64,000 bases of DNA from Streptomyces sp. NRRL F-4489 (lineage in GTDB: Bacteria > Actinomycetota > Actinomycetes > Streptomycetales > Streptomycetaceae), in contig NZ_LLZI01000079.1 of NCBI RefSeq assembly GCF_001509485.1, positions 1-64,000 on the forward strand, given 5' to 3'. Within the stretch, counting starts at the first letter, position 1. The number at the start of each line of letters is the position of its first letter. A model generated the notes under the pieces. It searched no databases, was not told where the DNA came from, and was given only the letters and a program-made list of their open reading frames with translations. Of this stretch, positions 61,372 to 64,000 are shown in pieces. The position numbers were made by a program, and so were the translations under genes.

Positions 61372-62928
61372 ATGAGCGACACCCCGAGCACCTCCTCGCA
61401 CGGCCACGGCCCGTTCATCGCGGCGATCGACCAGGGCACCACCTCCAGCCGCTGCATCGTCTTCGACCGGGACGGCAGAATCGTCTCCGTCGACCAGAAG
61501 GAACACGAGCAGATCTTCCCCAAGCCGGGCTGGGTCGAGCACGACGCCACCGAGATCTGGACCAACGTCCAGCAGGTCGTCGAGGGCGCCATCGAGAAGG
61601 CCGCGCAGTCCAACCCTGGCCTGACCCCCGCCGATGTCAAGGCCATCGGCATCACCAACCAGCGCGAGACCACGCTGCTGTGGGACAAGAACACCGGTGA
61701 GCCGGTCCACAACGCCATCGTCTGGCAGGACACCCGCACCGACGCGCTCTGCCGCGAGCTGGGCCGCAACGTCGGCCAGGACCGCTTCCGCCGCGAGACC
61801 GGACTGCCGCTGGCGTCCTACTTCGCCGGGCCGAAGATCCGCTGGCTGCTGGACAACGTCGAGGGGCTGCGCGAGCGCGCCGAGCGCGGCGACATCCTCT
61901 TCGGCACCATGGACTCCTGGGTCATCTGGAACCTCACCGGCGGGGTCAACGGCGGCCGGCACGTCACCGACGTCACCAACGCCTCCCGCACCCTGCTGAT
62001 GAACCTCCACACCCTCCAGTGGGACGAGAAGATCCTCGCGTCGATGGGCATCCCGGCCGCGCTGCTGCCGGAGATCCGGTCCTCCGCCGAGGTCTACGGC
62101 ACCACCGCCGCCGGCGTCCTGGCGGGCGTCCCGGTCGCCTCCGCGCTCGGCGACCAGCAGGCCGCGCTGTTCGGCCAGACCTGCTTCGACGAGGGCGAGG
62201 CCAAGTCCACGTACGGCACCGGCACCTTCATGCTGATGAACACCGGCCACCAGCCGGTCAACTCCTACAACGGGCTGCTGACCACGGTCGGCTACCGGAT
62301 CGGCGACGAGCGCCCGGTCTACGCCCTGGAGGGCTCCATCGCCGTCACCGGCTCGCTCGTCCAGTGGATGCGCGACCAGATGGGCCTCATCAACAGCGCG
62401 GCCGAGATCGAGACCCTGGCCAGCACCGTCGAGGACAACGGCGGCGCGTACTTCGTCCCGGCCTTCTCCGGCCTGTTCGCCCCCTACTGGCGCTCCGACG
62501 CGCGCGGTGTCATCGCGGGCCTGACCCGCTACGTCACCAAGGCGCACATCGCCCGCGCCGTCCTGGAGGCCACCGCCTGGCAGACCCGCGAGATCACCGA
62601 CGCGATGACCAAGGACTCCGGCGTCGACCTGACCGCGCTCAAGGTCGACGGCGGTATGACCTCCAACAACCTGCTGATGCAGACCATCTCGGACTTCCTG
62701 GACGCCCCCGTGGTGCGCCCGATGGTCGCCGAGACCACCTGCCTCGGCGCTGCCTACGCGGCCGGTCTGGCCGTCGGCTTCTGGTCCAGCACCGACGAGC
62801 TGCGCGCCAACTGGCGCCGGGCCGCCGAGTGGACCCCCCGCATGGACGCGGCCACCCGTGACCGCGAGTACAAGAACTGGCTCAAGGCCGTTGAGCGGAC
62901 CATGGGCTGGCTCGACGACGAGAGCTGA
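61372..62928 (+). CDS. glpK: Glycerol kinase
   Basis: 518 aa FGGY kinase. [16 protein letters not shown] phosphate loop, [32 protein letters not shown] with the glycerol-binding Arg/Glu, [34 protein letters not shown] and [14 protein letters not shown] are all in place. Phosphorylates glycerol to sn-glycerol 3-phosphate, which traps the substrate and is the inducer. ATG 61372 with GGAG upstream. Called gylA in S. coelicolor. Confidence 0.96.
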   Translation: MSDTPSTSSHGHGPFIAAIDQGTTSSRCIVFDRDGRIVSVDQKEHEQIFPKPGWVEHDATEIWTNVQQVVEGAIEKAAQSNPGLTPADVKAIGITNQRETTLLWDKNTGEPVHNAIVWQDTRTDALCRELGRNVGQDRFRRETGLPLASYFAGPKIRWLLDNVEGLRERAERGDILFGTMDSWVIWNLTGGVNGGRHVTDVTNASRTLLMNLHTLQWDEKILASMGIPAALLPEIRSSAEVYGTTAAGVLAGVPVASALGDQQAALFGQTCFDEGEAKSTYGTGTFMLMNTGHQPVNSYNGLLTTVGYRIGDERPVYALEGSIAVTGSLVQWMRDQMGLINSAAEIETLASTVEDNGGAYFVPAFSGLFAPYWRSDARGVIAGLTRYVTKAHIARAVLEATAWQTREITDAMTKDSGVDLTALKVDGGMTSNNLLMQTISDFLDAPVVRPMVAETTCLGAAYAAGLAVGFWSSTDELRANWRRAAEWTPRMDAATRDREYKNWLKAVERTMGWLDDES

Positions 62929-62941
62929 CGAGGAGCACATC

Positions 62942-64000
62942 ATGAGCACCCTGCAGAGCGTCCCGGCCCTCGGGACGCACCCGGCCGCCGGTTCCACCCC
63001 GGGCCGCGCCGAAACCCGGGAGCAGCTGTCCAAGGCGACGTACGACCTCCTGGTGATCGGCGGCGGCATCCTGGGCATCTCCACCGCCTGGCATGCCGCG
63101 CAGGCCGGACTGCGGGTTGCCCTGGTGGACGCCGGCGACTTCGCCGGCGCCACCTCCTCCGCCTCCTCCAAGCTGCTGCACGGCGGTCTGCGCTACCTCC
63201 AGACCGGCGCGGTCAAGCTGGTGGCGGAGAACCACTTCGAGCGGCGGGCGGTCTCCCGCCAGGTCGCCCCGCACCTGGCCAACCCGCTCACCTTCTACCT
63301 GCCGGTCTACAAGGGCGGCCCGCACGGCGCGGCCAAGCTCGGCGCGGGCGTCTTCGCCTACTCCGCGCTCTCCGCGTTCGGCGACGGCGTCGGCCACGTC
63401 ATAAGCCCGGCCCGCGCCCAGCGCGACGTGCCCGAGCTGCGCACCGAGAACCTCAAGGCCGTGGCCGTCTACGGCGACGACCAGATGAACGACTCCCGGA
63501 TGGCGCTGATGACCGTCCGCGCGGCCGTCGCGGCCGGCGCCACGGTCCTCAACCACGCCGAGGTCACCGGCCTGCGCTTCACCCAGGGCCGGGTCACCGG
63601 CGCCGAGCTCAAGGACCGCCTGGACGGCACCGAGTTCGGCGTCGGCGCCCGCCTGGTCCTCAACGCCACCGGCCCGTGGGTCGACCACCTGCGCAAGATG
63701 GAGGACCCGAACGCGGCGCCCTCCATCCGCCTCTCCAAGGGCGCGCACCTGGTCCTCAAGCGCACCTCCCCCTGGAAGGCCGCGCTGGCCACCCCGATCG
63801 ACAAGTACCGCATCACCTTCGCCCTCCCCTGGGAGGACATGCTGCTGCTCGGTACGACCGACGAGGAGTACGAGGGCGACCCGGCGGATGTCGCGGTCAC
63901 CGAGAAGGACATCGCCCAGATCCTGGACGAGGCCGCCTTCTCGGTCCGCGACCAGCAGCTCTCCCGGGACCTGATCACCTACTCGTTCGCCGGTCTGCGG
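62942..64000 (+). CDS. glpD: Aerobic glycerol-3-phosphate dehydrogenase (partial at window end)
   Basis: 353 codons visible, open to the edge. FAD dinucleotide motif LLVIGGGILGISTAWHAAQAGL near residue 35, SSKLLHGGLRYLQTGAVKLVAENHFERR, YGDDQMNDSRMALMTVRAAVAAGA, VLNATGPWVDHLR and KGAHLVLKR are typical of membrane-associated GlpD, passing electrons to quinone and giving dihydroxyacetone phosphate. An extension of about 30 residues precedes the FAD motif. ATG 62942 has GAGGAG seven bases upstream and is 13 nt after glpK. Called gylB in S. coelicolor. Confidence 0.95.
   Translation, partial: MSTLQSVPALGTHPAAGSTPGRAETREQLSKATYDLLVIGGGILGISTAWHAAQAGLRVALVDAGDFAGATSSASSKLLHGGLRYLQTGAVKLVAENHFERRAVSRQVAPHLANPLTFYLPVYKGGPHGAAKLGAGVFAYSALSAFGDGVGHVISPARAQRDVPELRTENLKAVAVYGDDQMNDSRMALMTVRAAVAAGATVLNHAEVTGLRFTQGRVTGAELKDRLDGTEFGVGARLVLNATGPWVDHLRKMEDPNAAPSIRLSKGAHLVLKRTSPWKAALATPIDKYRITFALPWEDMLLLGTTDEEYEGDPADVAVTEKDIAQILDEAAFSVRDQQLSRDLITYSFAGLR

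Overview
The window is high-GC (about 72 %) actinobacterial DNA with strong third-position G/C bias, many GTG starts and AGGAGG-like ribosome sites. A complete Pup-proteasome locus, the gyl glycerol operon, a DmdR-type iron box and a GlnA4-type glutamine synthetase point to Streptomyces. Gene order agrees, from memory, with S. coelicolor SCO1611-SCO1661, so most of this is conserved core chromosome; no phage, insertion sequence, CRISPR array, rRNA or tRNA was recognised.

Layout. 1-3000: N-terminus of an unknown gene, a PLP amino-acid aldolase/deaminase and a secreted HAD phosphatase. 3061-9889: a predicted ethanolamine module (SDR, aldehyde dehydrogenase, GlnA4-type ligase, divergent GntR regulator, ethanolamine permease, gamma-glutamyl hydrolase) that could convert ethanolamine through gamma-glutamyl intermediates to glycine plus glutamate. 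10340-15634: an XRE-cupin regulator facing an arylsulfotransferase-like/NCS2-permease operon, then a LysR/TDT-transporter pair. 16187-20687: a small secreted protein and a betaine-type ABC transporter whose permease carries two fused binding domains. 20910-25037: 5'-3' exonuclease, iron-box-controlled siderophore-interacting protein, MerR regulator and two membrane proteins. 25205-26485: an SsuD-like monooxygenase behind a leader peptide with tandem Cys codons.

26532-45252: helicase, tatC, tatA, two small proteins, pafC, pafB, two FKBPs, pafA, an MFS/LacI pair, prcA, prcB, a broken endonuclease VII gene, pup, dop and the ATPase arc: tagging (Dop, PafA, Pup) and degradation (ARC, PrcAB) in one locus. 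45502-55607: ferredoxin, secreted protein, TrmI, M50 protease, RecB-like nuclease, orphan response regulator, two orphan peptide-binding lipoproteins and a HAD hydrolase. 55791-64000: metH, gylR and the glycerol operon glpF-glpK-glpD (glpD cut by the window edge).

The most unexplained feature is a pair of related intergenic palindromic elements (9899-10333 and 15641-16186), each filling the gap between two convergent genes. They hold three copies of a perfect 24-bp inverted repeat whose arms differ by six mirrored substitutions. Other notable items are the cysteine-attenuator candidate, the endonuclease VII remnant with a 4-bp tandem duplication, a perfect 18-bp hairpin before the ABC operon, and an 80-bp-period duplication of a nuclease gene's 3' end.
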